From Salvator merianae (lineage: Eukaryota > Chordata > Lepidosauria > Squamata > Teiidae): 64,000 bases of DNA. A model generated the notes under the pieces. It had not been told where the DNA came from. It was given only the letters and a program-made list of their open reading frames with translations, and did not search any database. The position numbers and the translations under genes were made by a program. Positions 1 through 11,873 of this stretch are shown here, in pieces. The stretch lies in NCBI GenBank assembly GCA_003586115.2, contig QVOM02000034.1, positions 133,035,598 through 133,099,597 on the forward strand. Direction: 5' to 3'. Positions within the stretch are counted from its first letter, which is position 1. The number at the start of each line of letters is the position of its first letter.

Positions 1-1225
1 ATGCAGCAGTTGGAACTCATCATTCTTTCTCAGCAGCTTTGTCAACTACACTAAAGTCTTCTGAACAACTTAATTGACCCACAGAGCCGGTTACTAAGGT
101 AGGCAAAGAAGTTGAGTTAATAGAATGGAAAAGTGCTATGAACCAGTTGTAGCTCAGAATAATTGTTGAAGAGGTAACTGTACTCACTTTGTTGTCTCCC
201 TTCCCCCTTTCTCTCTCACATGCATCTGTGACTCCAAACTTCTGAATTTCTTCATTACCAAAGCAGAAGGGAAATCTTTGCTTTAATCTTCCTTGGTACA
301 TTAGCAGAGACTTGAAAAAAAAATACTTTGCAACTTAGGCAGAATCTGCATGGTGTCTCTATGGTGCCTTGAATGCAATGTAAGGGAGAGCACGTTATCT
401 CCCTGGAGGCCGCACTTTCCCCTTGCTATGCCACTGTAAACACCATTCTTGCACTTTTACAGCAGAGCTGCTCAACGAGCTCTCAGACCCTCATCATTAG
501 GTTCAAAACTGGGGATTCCCTCACTTTGAATTTGACAGCAAGGGCAGCCTCCCCCACCACTGAATTTAAAGCTGGGACATCTTGGCTTTGATCATGACAG
601 GTGAGCGAGCAGGGGGAGGCAGACTCCCCTTCCCTCCTTGAAACAAGAGAGGTCCTATTCATGGCTGGGGGGAGGAGATGGAAGGCCCTCCTTCCTGATC
701 TGACCATGAGGGAGGAAGGCAGCATGCAGACAGCATGATTGCAGCACATTGCTATACATATTCTGTCTTAGTTTTGATCTAGGTTCAGGTAGACACTTGA
801 AAATAGATACCTTGATGATGGACTGAGGAATAAGACTCTTGCTAATGCTGAAAGGAGCAGATGTAAAGCTCAGATCTAGGTGCCACTTCCCATGATTTTT
901 AAGTGATACTATAACAATTGCTGTTCTGTGTATCCCAAACTAGAATTTTCTTCATGCTAAGGCAAGTGCCTGACACAGGAAGCACTCAAAAACTGTTACA
1001 GATAATAGGCAGTTATTTGTGCAGTGGTGTACAAAAGGACATCAACCAATCTGTGCACTATGGTTCTGGGTATTCCAGTACTGCCACTGAGAGAATATTA
1101 TTGTTTATTTACTAAATTTCTACAGCTCCCCAATAACTCAAGGTTCTCTGGATGGCTCAATAAGAAATACATTAAAGTATGCAACCCACCTCAACCACTA
1201 CATATAACAACAACACTATAGAAAA
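1..1225. other. Unclassified, no gene seen
   Basis: No reading frame here looks coding, and I recognise no repeat family. The part around 330-770 is slightly more GC-rich and contains a GT dinucleotide after CATGACAG, but no supporting exon structure is visible. Confidence 0.4.
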
Positions 1226-1900
1226 ACAATTAATAATATTTTATTAAGAATACAATAAGTTTAAAACAAAAATAGCCAACCAGACCTCTGAAATGCACCA
1301 GGTGAATAAAAAGGTCTTCACCAGGTGCCGACGGCATACATGGTTAGCAATGGGTGCACCTCTGTGAGTAGGCAATTCTAGAGTCTCCTCTTTACTTCTG
1401 TTGGTGGAGTCACCAAGACCAGGTCTTCTTTTGCCAGTCCAAGGTCATAAGTACGGACATACTGTCTAAGGCATTCTTTCACCTAACCTGGTCCCAAGTG
1501 ATTTAGGGCTTTAAGGATTAAAACCAGCACTTTAGATTGGGCCTGAAAGCAGACAGGGAGCCAGTCTTGTGGCCCTGTATGGGACCAGCTGAACTTTTGA
1601 ACCATTTTGAAAGATACCCCCACATATAATGCATTGCAGTAATCTAAACATGAGCATGAGTAGCTGTGGCCAAGCTAACACCATCCAGATAAGGGCACAG
1701 TTGGTGTATTAGTCACAACTGATAGAAGGTTCTCCTGGCCATGAAGGCTGACTCAATGAGCATTTCCTGGCTGTGAACCTGACTCCTCAGTTGCTACATG
1801 CAATGACCTGAGAAGAGAATTTCTGCTCAATGCCATCCATGTAAAGACTCCAGATTAGGTCCTATAAACTGAGAGTCTGATCAGATGGGCTATTTTGGCC
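1226..1900 (-). mobile_element. L2-type LINE fragment, antisense
   Basis: Read on the minus strand, the block matches the end of L2-type ORF2 plus the 3' region. It follows the same order as the sense L2 copies at 34.0-34.5 kb in this window: a segment like CTGGCCACAGTAATCCATGC, then the dyad-like TGGATTACTGTAACG region, then CCCAATTCA...GTG followed by AAGCCCTAAAT..CTTGGG. The downstream part resembles the GAAGACCTTTTTATTCACC region of L2 tails and ends in an A/T-rich run near 1226. It carries many indels and no open frame, so it is an old copy and a different subfamily from the 33-35 kb copies. The 5' end is not sharply defined. Confidence 0.7.
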
Positions 1901-1999
1901 ATCTTCCAGTCTCACAGAAGCTGCGGCATTCATAAAGCTCTTTGGTAAAGCCGTCTCTGTGCCTCTTGGAGGCTGCCTGGGTTGGCTCTTCTACATTTG

Positions 2000-2700
2000 G
2001 CTTTTCTGTGCTTTTGGGTCACCTTGGGGAGCACCTCAACCAATCAGAGCCTTGCAGGAAGCCATGGGACAATAGCACAAGAAGGGAGGGGGCGAATATG
2101 CTCTTGCTGGCACAGGAAACTTTTCAAACTCCCTGCCTTCTGTAGATAAAAAAAGACATCGGTAGCGAGGTGTAGGAGAAAGCCCCTTGCTGTTAAAGTC
2201 CAGTGGTTTTTTTTTAACTACAGAAGGCAAGGGGTTTGAAAAGTTTCTCCACACTGGCAAATCTCTCCCTCCCCTTTTCTCCCCATGCTGGCAAATCTCT
2301 CCCTCTGTTCAGTGTAACTAAGGCATCCACTTCCTACCTCTCCACAGAAGCAGCTTCCATGCAAGTCCTTAACTGCCAGGGTTTTCCCTTTTCTGCCTCT
2401 GCTCCCTCTCTGACCACTGCTCCGGTTCCCTGAGGCTTCGGTAAATGGGGAAATAAGGGATCCGGTGACGTGAGGAAATCCGATGTGAGGAAATCCTGGC
2501 AGTTAAGGAGTTAACGACTTGGGGAACTGCTTAGCAGAGAGGCGGGGACTGGCCAATCAGTGAGCAGCTCCCTTTGCGGGCGGTGACATTGGATCGGTGA
2601 ATCGCCTCATCGGTAAGTGTATGTGGAAGGCTTTTTTTCTGTGCACCCAGGAACTATCCGCTCCTTTCATGCAGGCAATTTTAAAAATCGCTAGTCTGAA
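2000..2700 (+). promoter_or_regulatory. CCAAT/GC-box segment, possible promoter-like sequence
   Basis: Two CCAAT boxes in ACCAATCAGAG (about 2039) and GCCAATCAGTGAG (about 2552) lie near a GC-rich GAGGCGGGGACTGG motif. CpGs are more frequent at 2450-2610 than in the neighbourhood, and a donor-like CGGTAAGT occurs at about 2611. An inverted repeat joins 2110-2145 to 2219-2255, with arms around CTACAGAAGGCAAGGGGTTTG. This may be a promoter with a first exon, an LTR-like or transposon-borne promoter, or coincidence. I see no downstream coding exon. Confidence 0.3.
2369..2503. mobile_element. Possible TTAA-flanked MITE
   Basis: TTAA followed by CTGCCAGGGTTTTCCC on the left is mirrored by GGAAATCCTGGCAG followed by TTAA on the right. 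The inverted termini with a TTAA duplication fit a piggyBac-like non-autonomous element of about 130 bp. The termini do not begin with the usual CCC of piggyBac, so the class is uncertain. Confidence 0.4.
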
Positions 2701-2711
2701 CACAGCCTGAA

Positions 2712-5700
2712 TTTAGCTTTTCACGGTGTGTTAATTTTGGCTACCTTACTTGCATTGGTTATCATACTTGTGGTTGGGGATCTTTTATAGTTATCCTTCT
2801 GTGCTTTATACCCTAGCACAGGTGGACTGGAAGATGTTCAGCTTTTTTTTTTTTTTTAAAAAGTAATATTCTAGATATTTTCATTAGCAATCAGTATAGC
2901 GAGAGAAGAATAGTCTGCTGAGACCAACTGCAGCTCTTTAAACAACTGCTGGATTTGTGAATTATTAAGACCAATAGGGACATTCAAAGAACAAGGCTAC
3001 TATGCAGCATCCATTCTTGTGCATTCAATTCATTAGATCACAGAATGGCACCATAAAGAATATATATTTTGCTTTGTATGATGATAGCAATCTTTCTTGA
3101 GCAATGGGGGATAGACAGCTCAAGGAAGGTCTCAGAGCTTTTGAATATTGGTTATGGATGAGTATCCAAGTCAGAAAACATCTGAGACTAAAGTGTTTTG
3201 ACCTGAGGAGGATTGGGAATCTAGGCCCAAGAAAGTGTTTTGAATCCTTTTCTTTCTGCACAGCATTTACACTAGAACCCCAATAAACTCTGAGCTTACA
3301 TTCGATCACTTAATTACTCAGGTTTGTCTCCCTTTCAAGGCTCCAGTTCTTTCCCCTGTTGTTTGCTCAAGTGTCCTATGATTCTCCTCATTATATTTTG
3401 CTTGTTAGTATTTCCGCAGTGCAGACCTAATCTATTATGACAAGTTGAAAAAAATAGGTTTGTTGAAACTGACTGGCATATATATCCACAATCAAACAAT
3501 ATTTCCATAATGTGTGCTATTTGCACAGTACCTGCAGCTCATGGTCAATTGACTTTTCTAATCACTGAGTTTGGACTGCAGAATTTCGGTAATAATCTTC
3601 CCTATACTCTATATATGTGATGAAATGAATTCATTTTTATGGTCTATTCAAGAATTTTAAAATTATTCAAGGCCACAGGAGGGAAAGTGTAGGAGTTACC
3701 AGGGGTATAGGAGTGACCCATTTTCTGGTCCTTTCCAACAGCAATTATTTCATTGGATCTGTCAAAAATTTTAGATAGGTGGGCTCTTAGCGGGAATGTT
3801 GGGAATGGATTGGCATTCATCAGGAGAGGTAAGGCAAAGGAGAACAAGCCCATCTATACAGTTAAAATGGTTTGAGTCAGGCTACAGAATGACACATATT
3901 ATAGCAAGTCTCCAAAGCATTTTGAAATTAAAAGTGCAAGATTTTCCTTGTCAAGAATGCTTAAAGTATTCTGAAAACACCTGTTCTGAAAGGAGTATTT
4001 TAGTTCACTGTCTGTAGGTTTGAATCACACTAGATCCATGCTACTAAAAGCCCAGTTTTTAAAATAAAATAATGTTTGTGTCAATGCAAAATGTGCCCAG
4101 ATGCACATTCCCCATTGTTTTTTGTAAAAATAATAAAAAATAATAAATTAATTTTTTTAAAAAAAATAATCCTCCCTTCCTCCCTTGATTGGTTGCAGGA
4201 GTGGTGTGCCTCACTGATCTTCCCGTGTCATGAAAGGAAAAATGTTAGTGTAGAGGTGAGCTGAGTATTACCCAATCCCTGAAAACTCTTCCTGCAGTAA
4301 AGTGAAGCCTGCTTTGAAATACGTATACTTACTGGAAGTGTCTCTGTCATCCAACCCAAGTACCTATGTACCTTCCAAAGGCAAACTAAACATAAGTCTT
4401 CAAGACCTTTCCCACCAGGTTTGGAGCCAGAGCTTTCATGTTTTAACTTCTCCACTCCTAAAAGGAAACAGTGGAGCAACCAGGGAAATGTGAGTTGATC
4501 GCACGGTCTTTCCAGATTTGTACTTTTGTGCAGGACTACATTTCTTTGACGATATAAGAATTGGGACTCGACACTGTTGGTGGTGGGCAAGAGATCATGG
4601 GTGACTGGGTTAAGTGAGGAGAAGGACATGCTCACATCCCTGAACCATTACAAAGAGTTACAGGAAGGAAAAGTATAGCTGGTGCTGTACAAATGGATGC
4701 ACCAGGAAGCAGGGATAAGCTAAGGTGTACCTCTATGCAGATCTCAGAATAAGATGAAGAAAGGCATTACTGTAGAAATGTTTTCAGGAGAAGCAGATTG
4801 GGGTCCTTGGTGCCATCAGTGACTTCATTCCACAATCTCAACGAGCACTCATGGGACACTAGGAATCAGTCACAGAGGGGAAGAGGACTTGATGTGGCTT
4901 TCTATCCACAAAACTCTTAAAATGGGTAAATGTACACCTTTCCTTCAAGCTGCGTCGTCCCCTTTTCTAGTTTGCACACAGTTTCCAGTAAGGTAAAATT
5001 GACAAGAACACACGGTACCCTAGCTTGGAGTAAACGTCAAAATTGCAAGACACACACAGTCAATAATAAACTTCACACCTATCAACTAAATGCTCATATC
5101 CATATAGTTTTCCTGGCAGCAATGTGGAAGTAGTGCTATTTTATTTTTCTAGAATATTTCTTCCAGTGTAACCTACATGCCTTGGATTTTCTGGTAGTTT
5201 CCCACTCAATTACTAATCAGGTCCAGCTCTGCTTCCCTTTCATCTTCAGCCAAGACCAACCAGGAGCCTTAAATTTAGCTACAGCTTTGGATGCCTAGTT
5301 CTTATAAATGAAACTTTATCAACTTAAGGAACTCAGGCCCTCATCAGATAGGCCATCAGTGAAGTAGCATTGCTTCCATTTCTAAGTATTTCAGCGTCTG
5401 TTTACCAAAACTTGAGATCATCTGTGTGCATCTGAGGGCTGCTTTTCAAGTGTTTTCCTCCTCATCAGAGAGATCGCTAAATTGTTTCACGTACCTGAGT
5501 GCTGATTCTGTTCCTGAAGCATCACCATTTCCTGTGAGGCAGTGATTGGTCATCATCTGCCCTTCGGTCCCACCCAGGTTTATTTTGTAATAGGAGATGG
5601 ATTGCCTACTGCACAGAGAACTCCCCCACAACTCATTCTTCAACCTGCAGAGAGGGAGATCCACCCTTGTTCCCTCCATGATAGCTCTCTTGGTTGGTTA

Positions 5701-6311
5701 ATTTTTCATTCGCTTTATGAAGTTGCAAGTATAGGGAAGGACAGGTCCTCCGCTGATTTGTTGAATTGTTTTATCAAGCTGAACGCAAGGGGCAGGGCAG
5801 GCACATTTATTGAAAAAGGCAGAAATTCCCACTTTCGTGGTTCTGTCTCACCACATCTATGGGTCTTGCAGTGGCAAAGTGCTTTAGAAGCTCACAGACT
5901 CATTTCCCCCTTCTCCAGCTAACCACTGAAATTCTGTCATAGAGATGGAACACAGGTGACCTAGGAAGGCACAGGCATGACCCATACATTCCAAAGCCAG
6001 TTCAGATGTGCCTATTTGGCTATGTCTAATTAGGACAATAGTCTGTTCAGCTCTTAGAACAATGCAGATGACATTGCAGTTCTGAAGTTTCTAGAGTCTT
6101 CAGGATCTGGGGATTGTAAGATGACCTTGTCAGACTTGAAATAAGATGGGATGCTGGGAGAGGAGATATCTGGGACTAGTTCTGAGGGCAAATCACCTTT
6201 TCACTTTAATACTTATTTTCTGCTCTGTCCTATAAAGATATATACGTGTAAAACCATGAATGAAAATTCTCACCAAGTACATTAAATTTCTCTTTCTACT
6301 GCAAGCAATTT
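2712..6311. other. Unclassified, no gene seen
   Basis: I find no coding exon and no repeat family I can name. There is an AT-rich stretch at 4060-4170. The 126-codon open frame at 5542-5922 has no recognisable domain and no splice or start context. Confidence 0.4.
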
Positions 6312-6965
6312 CAATCTGGATCAGTAAGCAAGGGGTTTAGTAGCATCTTAAGAGACTAACAGAAATAAAGAAGTTGGTAGCATGAGCTTTTAGCGACTAA
6401 GCCTGCTTTAGCAGATATAAGGCTTAGTCTACAAAAATCTAAGATGTAGACTTAGTCTATGAAAGCTCATACTACCAACTTCTTGCTCTCTGCTTGGGCC
6501 TGTTTACACTTTCCACCTTATTCCATTTTAAAGTGGAACAGTCCCCGCCGCGCAGCAGCCATCCTTACTGTGAAGGCTGGAACTGCCCTGAACTGGCTTC
6601 CAGCAAACACAGTGTGAATGTTGGGCACCCACCCTGACAGCAGCCATGGAAACATCTGGCCACTGCCATGGTGACCAGGAATGCAGTGTGCAACTGTGCA
6701 GCTGTGCCTCAGCCTGTAGTGTTTGCACCCAAAAGTAGGTGTAAACGTTGAATCCTGGGAGCAGTCCACAGCTAGTTGCCCACAGCTAGTTGTCCATAGC
6801 TAGTAGTGATTGGGAGCATCTGCAGATGTTTCTGATTGCTAGGGCCTCCCCCAAATGTGGATGCACTGTGCTAGTAAACATCCAGATGTTCACTAGTACT
6901 TAAATGTGAACAGGCCCTTAGTCTCCAAGGTGCTAGTAGACCCCCCTTGCTTACTGATCCAGATT
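6312..6965. mobile_element. MITE with long inverted ends, interrupted by a second MITE
   Basis: The left end CAATCTGGATCAGTAAGCAA and the right end reading TTGCTTACTGATCCAGATTG are perfect inverses, and the inversion continues into AGTAGCA.CTT..GAGACTAA. Internal sequence (AAGTTGGTAGCATGAGCTTT) is itself repeated in inverted form. The outer element is split at 6496-6917 by another MITE. A related piece at 7519-7605 shows the uninterrupted order (CTAGTAGCACCTTAGAGACTAACAGAGAG), which confirms where the insertion occurred. The flank at 6966-6990 repeats a CTTGCTTAYTGATCCARATT motif. Confidence 0.7.
6496..6917. mobile_element. GGGCCTG-ended MITE nested in the 6312-6965 element
   Basis: The ends are GGGCCTGTTTACACTT and (inverted) GGGCCTGTTCACATTT. 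It belongs with the elements at 38019-38514 and 46420-46799, sharing CCATGG...CAACTGTGCAGC and GCTAGTA..CATCCAGATG blocks. The termini resemble PIF/Harbinger-type MITEs. The flanks here (CTT / TTA) do not give a clean duplication. Confidence 0.6.
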
Positions 6966-6999
6966 GGTCTTGCTTATTGATCCAAATTAACATGACTAT

Positions 7000-7179
7000 G
7001 GGACTTTCTGCACTTGGACGTATTCTAGATTATATCTCAGAATAGGGACCTGCCATCTGCATGCTAGTGCAGACTATGGTAGACCGTGGGCAAGACCTTT
7101 CATAGTTTGCACTAGCATGTGCATAGCAGGTCCCTCTTGTGGGATATAAACCACAATAAGGCCAAGTACAGAATGGGCC
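7000..7179. mobile_element. Short palindromic MITE, TAT duplication
   Basis: A 180-bp element with ends GGGACTTTCTGCACTT and (inverted) GGCCCATTCTGTACTT, flanked by TAT at 6997-6999 and 7180-7182. The arms continue through AT..TATATCNCA and GCATGCTAGTGCA. It has no open frame. The 3-bp duplication fits PIF/Harbinger. The 39416-39547 element has the same type of ends. Confidence 0.65.
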
Positions 7180-7518
7180 TATGTCTTTGAATTCTTTCTA
7201 CTCTATAACTGTTTTGCAGTTTGGGTCTGAAGGCACTAACATAAGTGATGAGTTCCTCAGCTGCAAGTTGCGGCATCTCTCTGAGGCATTTGTATTTAGG
7301 TAACTACCAGATCAATTTGAACTGTGGAGGAGATTCTAGTTTTAATTAAACTTGACTGTGAAAGATCACCTTGGTCCCCTGTGTATTTTTGCACCTTTCA
7401 CCTATTTTGGAATCCTGAGATGGTCTTATGTCATGACATTTGGCTTGCTTCTTGCTCTTGGTTCCAGATATGTACTCTGGCTTCACCTTGAACCATTCCT
7501 ACTTCCCAACACAGTATA

Positions 7519-7605
7519 GCTCAGCAAAGCCTGAGGGCCTAGTAGCACCTTAGAGACTAACAGAGAGAAAGAAATTGGTAGCATGAGCTTTTGTAGACTA
7601 AGCCT
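7519..7605 (+). mobile_element. Fragment of the 6312-type MITE
   Basis: CCTAGTAGCACCTTAGAGACTAACAGA, then AAATTGGTAGCATGAGCTTTTGTAGACTAAGCC, matches one arm of the 6312-6965 element (written here in overlapping parts). Only one arm is present, so the fragment is truncated. Confidence 0.55.
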
Positions 7606-10127
7606 ACTTCGTCAGGAAAGTCTGTCAGCTCTGACTCAGCTCTGACTTTGTACTTCAGAGAATGTAAACAAGGAAAGGTGTTTTTAAAATATTTGTTGTT
7701 TTTACTGTATACAAGGAATGAGAATAAACATATGAAAGATCAGAGGCCCAGATGGACATTTAACAAAACAGAAGACATTAAAGGGGGGAAATCCCAGGCC
7801 ACGTTCCGACATGGCATTTAATCTGTTTACAGTTTAGTCCTCTTGCCCCAATAAAGAACCCACTCAGTATCAGTTTTGCCATTGGCAGCACACAACTACA
7901 TAGTGGGACACATACCACTGTGGATGTTTTGAGGGTAGGGGAGGTAGAGCCCATTTGCTGACCATTAACTCCACTATCATGATAATAGGGTCCCCCATGT
8001 TTCCCCCCACATTTCCCCCTCTTCACGGACCTCTCCCTGCTTTTGCACAACTCTTAAATTGTGCAATTGCACAAAAATGCCGTTGCAATGGAGCAGAAAT
8101 CGCCATCTGCCCTTTAAGAAGCTTTATTGTGCAGTAGATGGGGTATTAAAGTTCTGCTTGTGTAGATACAGGAGGGAGGGGAAGAAGGAGCGAACAGCAA
8201 ATGAGTAATAGTGCCACCAAGTGAATCCATGTTCTGAGGCAGTAGCGGGGACATACAGAGGGTGGGGCTTGACTTACCTGCCCCTGTGAAGTGAAGATTT
8301 GTACATTGGGACTGCAGCCAATCACTGATTGCATAGGGAGGGAGATTTGGTGAGGAGTGGAGGCAGAAGAAGTATGGGTTCCCTGTGCCATGCACGGGAC
8401 ACATCAGTGTGAGAATGAGCAAGTCAAAATTGGGACTTAAAATGCAAATATGGGAACAATTAGAAGAGGAACTCAGTCCTCGTATTCTTCCAATATGGAT
8501 TAAATTCACAACATTGGACCTTGCCCCCACTGTCTGAAATCAGTCAGCTGAGCCTGAAAATCCACAGGCTGCAAGCAAAATGTAGCCAGAATGTCTTAGG
8601 CAGAAGGAAAAGGTGGTTGTGGTTCAGTAGGATCTCAGCAGATAAACAGGGCAGAGATAGAAAATAGGCCACTCTGCTGGAATGCAGCAAAGAAAAGGTT
8701 TCAAACATTGGCTAGTCAACACTGAAGGCTGGAGAGGGATAGTTTAAGACTCAGCTGAGCAAATTTCATAATTCCACAAGAACACCAAAACAAACCAACA
8801 ACCATAGCATGCAGCATTCACTGTTAAATTTAACTTGGGAAGCATCTCAGCTTTCATTCTTTTGGAGCTTGCTTGGCCTTACAGTAGGTTTACAATGAAA
8901 AGCTTGAACTTATTGTGAGTAATTCCTGATAACTCTGGAGGCTAGAGACGTTGCTGCCAAGGATTGGCATGGTCCCGAGTTGGATCTTGGAATTCTACAT
9001 TGTGTTTTGCTCCTCCTCAATACAAAATAAATTACTGAAAATGAAAGCAACCTTGCTTATTTCTTTACATTACCTGATTAAACAAGATTTATACATTCAA
9101 ACCTCATATAGCACAATTTCACATAGTGGGTTTTCACTATTACATGTTTGACTAATTGGAATACCTCATACAAGGTTTTTAATTTTTTTTTTTGTCCCAC
9201 TATTACAGGTTTGACTGCCAAAAGCCAGATGTCACCCCTGCAACATGCTGGAACCTTTTTCATGGCCCAGCAGCCCTTATCTCACTTGTCTTAGTGCAGT
9301 GAGGAAAGTGTTTGGCATTTCTTTCTTTCATTTGAAAAAATGTGTTCTGAGTATGGATTTGTGTATTTTGGTGAGTTTTGAGTGCTTGTGATTGTTTTTG
9401 TGTGTTGTTGAGTACTTCTAAGTCTGGAGTGTAGTGATGACAGGCTGGAATGCATCACTGGTATGCATGTTTTGTGGGTAAAATTTAGATATTTTGGTGG
9501 GTTTGGACTGCTTTTATTCCCTTTATGTGCATTTGTATGTTTTTACTTGTGTGCTGTAATGTATCTCTGCTATGGTTAGTGATGGAATGATTGGCTTTTT
9601 GAGTGAATGCAGAGTACTTTTGGGTGTTTTTTGTGTCTATGCGTGCTGGTGTTTCCATCTTTGTTGATTTGCACATAGCTTTTTTTTATTATACACACAA
9701 CTTTTAGGTAGAATCTATTTATTTTTTTTTTGCATGCTATTTGAAAGAAATGTCTCCAGAGCATGCTGCCAGGAGATCTGAGGCTCCTGCAATCACCAAA
9801 TAGAAGAGGGAAGCTTCCATCCCCAGCCTCTTCAAGAAGTCTTCAAAAGTAGAAGACATTGCTCTTTCTTCCGTTCTTGCTGAGTTTGCCTGTCTCGGGC
9901 AAATAATTCACTGGCATCTTGTGTGACATCTGTGTGTTCAGAACTGCAGAACTGCAGAACTGTGAAAGACCCATTTCTGGGATGTGCATTGTTGCAGCCA
10001 TCTTCGCTGTCATCTGTGTGGTGGAGGTTTCAGGGATGACATATATATGGTTTGACATTGCCCTCATGATTTCTTTAGGTAAACCTAGGTATGATGTTTG
10101 GCCAGCCATTTTGTCTGAAAGGCGTGA
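7606..10127. other. Unclassified, no gene seen
   Basis: No supported gene. A perfect 16-bp palindrome TTGTGCAATTGCACAA lies at about 8057. The 9090-9280 stretch (CACTATTACATGTTTGACT, repeated in altered form about 65 bp on) looks repeat-derived but I cannot name it. A short GAACTGCA tandem occurs at about 9940-9960. Confidence 0.35.
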
Positions 10128-10290
10128 GCTTCATTCTTTCATTTATTCATTTATTCATTCATTCATATACTGCCTTTCCAAAATAAGATGCTCTAGACAG
10201 TTTACAACAAAATCCAAAAAACAGTATACTATAAAATCACAAAATAATTATATTATTATGTAAATAATAATAAAAAGTATATTATTAATT
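10128..10290 (-). mobile_element. L2/SINE tail-like fragment, antisense
   Basis: TTTATTCATTTATTCATTC at 10137-10165, followed by ATACTGCCTTTCC and CTAGACAGTTTACAACAAAA, resembles the reverse complement of an L2-type 3' end (GCGGGATAAAAATGCAAATAAATAAA, seen in sense at about 34660). The ATTC repeat would be the inverted tail. Confidence 0.5.
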
Positions 10291-11656
10291 GAAACAGAAA
10301 ATAGCAGAATATAAATTAATTACAGGGAAAAAATACTTATTTAAAAGAGGTACTGCCAGGCCCAAAGCAGTGTCCCTCTTACAGCCTCAGTCCTGCAAGC
10401 TGATGCAATCACCTTACACAGAATAAAAAGATAGACTCCAGTGGCAGAATTCTGGTTTGCACCACTGCTGATCAAACTCCAGTGGAAGTATTTGTGATTG
10501 TAATGGTGAAGCTTCCGATACTGAGCAGGTGAATAGAAAGTGATACATTATTCTACTCTACTTCAATGTTTTAAACATGAGAAATGACTCAGTTTATTCA
10601 AGCCACATACTTTGCTTTTTGTTGGGAAGAAAGTAAAAGCAACAGTGCAAGCACAGGAAAGATTTGTGCCTGCCATTTGGTTTAACGTCACTAGCTTTGA
10701 GTTGTAGCTTTAAAGAGAAGAGAGAGAGATTTAAAAATGTGGGCAGGTGGAAAAGCTGAGGGAAAGGAGTCTGGGAAAGATGGGGGTGTTAAGGCTTTAT
10801 CATTGATGCGTGGAATTAGTCTGCATAGGTCTTAAGTGCTCAAGTGAATGTCCCATAGCTTAAGTTGTAGTTGAAGATGATATTTCTGACGAATAAGGAA
10901 TGGTCAAGTCTTCTACTTGCTAACTGAGTATTTTAGGCCACTTTGTTCTTTGCAATATCTTTTTCTTCTCAACAGGCACTGGGAAAGGGAGGTGGAATAA
11001 TTCACTCTACGACTCTGCTGGCACTGGTACTGAATTCTTTTTATTGGACTCTCCATCTCCTGCTGCATTTACCCTGTGCTTACTATGGGTCTGCATATAT
11101 TCTTCTAGAAAAGCTCCTTTATATGACCTTCAGAAGAACCTGGAACTTATAATCACTACTGGTGGAACTAAACAGTGTGAGGAACAGTATTTCTTGTTAG
11201 GTTTTCATCTGTGGAAAGTTGAGTTGTGAGAGATTATGACTAGTTCAGAGTGGAGGATGCTTAGGTTTTTCTCTGTACTATTCAAAATTCATTCTGCTCC
11301 AGCTGCCCTCTCATCTACAAGGAAAATATGCTTACTGTGTGTTTGTGTGTCCCTCTGCATGTGTGCATGCATGCACACATGTGGGAAGAATTAACTGGGA
11401 GAAAAACTTTCAGAAAAAAGGCTATGTCCACCCCGTTACCTTATGACTCTGCTTATATACATTCTCCCTCTCTCCCATTTTGTGACTGTGTTTTCATTAA
11501 CCCTCTCTCACAAAAGCTAAACCAGTGAGAAGCTCAATGAATCTTCTCTCCTGCTCAGCTCTATTCTCTTCTAGCCACCATCCCTTGTATCAGAGACCCA
11601 TAATGGGAAACAAGATCTGAAGAGAGATTTTGCACTTCTGATTGTCCTGACTTTAT
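10291..11656. other. Unclassified, no gene seen
   Basis: No supported gene or repeat. Short runs only, such as GTGTGTTTGTGTG near 11338 and alternating GCATGCATGCA near 11360. Confidence 0.35.
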
Positions 11657-11870
11657 GGCTGTGACCACACACAAAAAAGAAAAGCATCTCTGAGGCAGCT
11701 CAGAGATGGCTTTGAGGTGGGTTGTTCACACATCAGTCTGCCCCTCCCCTTTCCCATGAACATTCTAGGCTAGAAAAGGTGGATTAGAGAAGACTTGGGA
11801 ACATGAGTGCCACACACTGTCTCTCTGAGGCGCCTCCAAGTCACCCCTTTTGTTATGTCTGAACACAACC
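11657..11870. mobile_element. Complete MITE, TAT duplication
   Basis: The ends GGCTGTGACCACACACAAAA and (inverted) GGTTGTGTTCAGACATAACA are flanked by TAT at 11654-11656 and 11871-11873. Internal palindromes include CATCTCTGAGGCAGCTCAGAGATG. The same family, in opposite orientation and interrupted, occupies 60659-61496. It has no coding capacity. A 3-bp duplication with GGC..GCC ends suggests the PIF/Harbinger type. Confidence 0.7.
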
Positions 11871-11873
11871 TAT

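Noticed and set aside
5542..5922. A 126-codon plus-strand frame
   Set aside because: No domain, and a start without context. The length is not unusual for random frames in 64 kb.
8057..8072. The 16-bp palindrome TTGTGCAATTGCACAA as an operator
   Set aside because: It resembles bZIP-type half-sites, but a single palindrome of this size in 64 kb is not enough to call a site.
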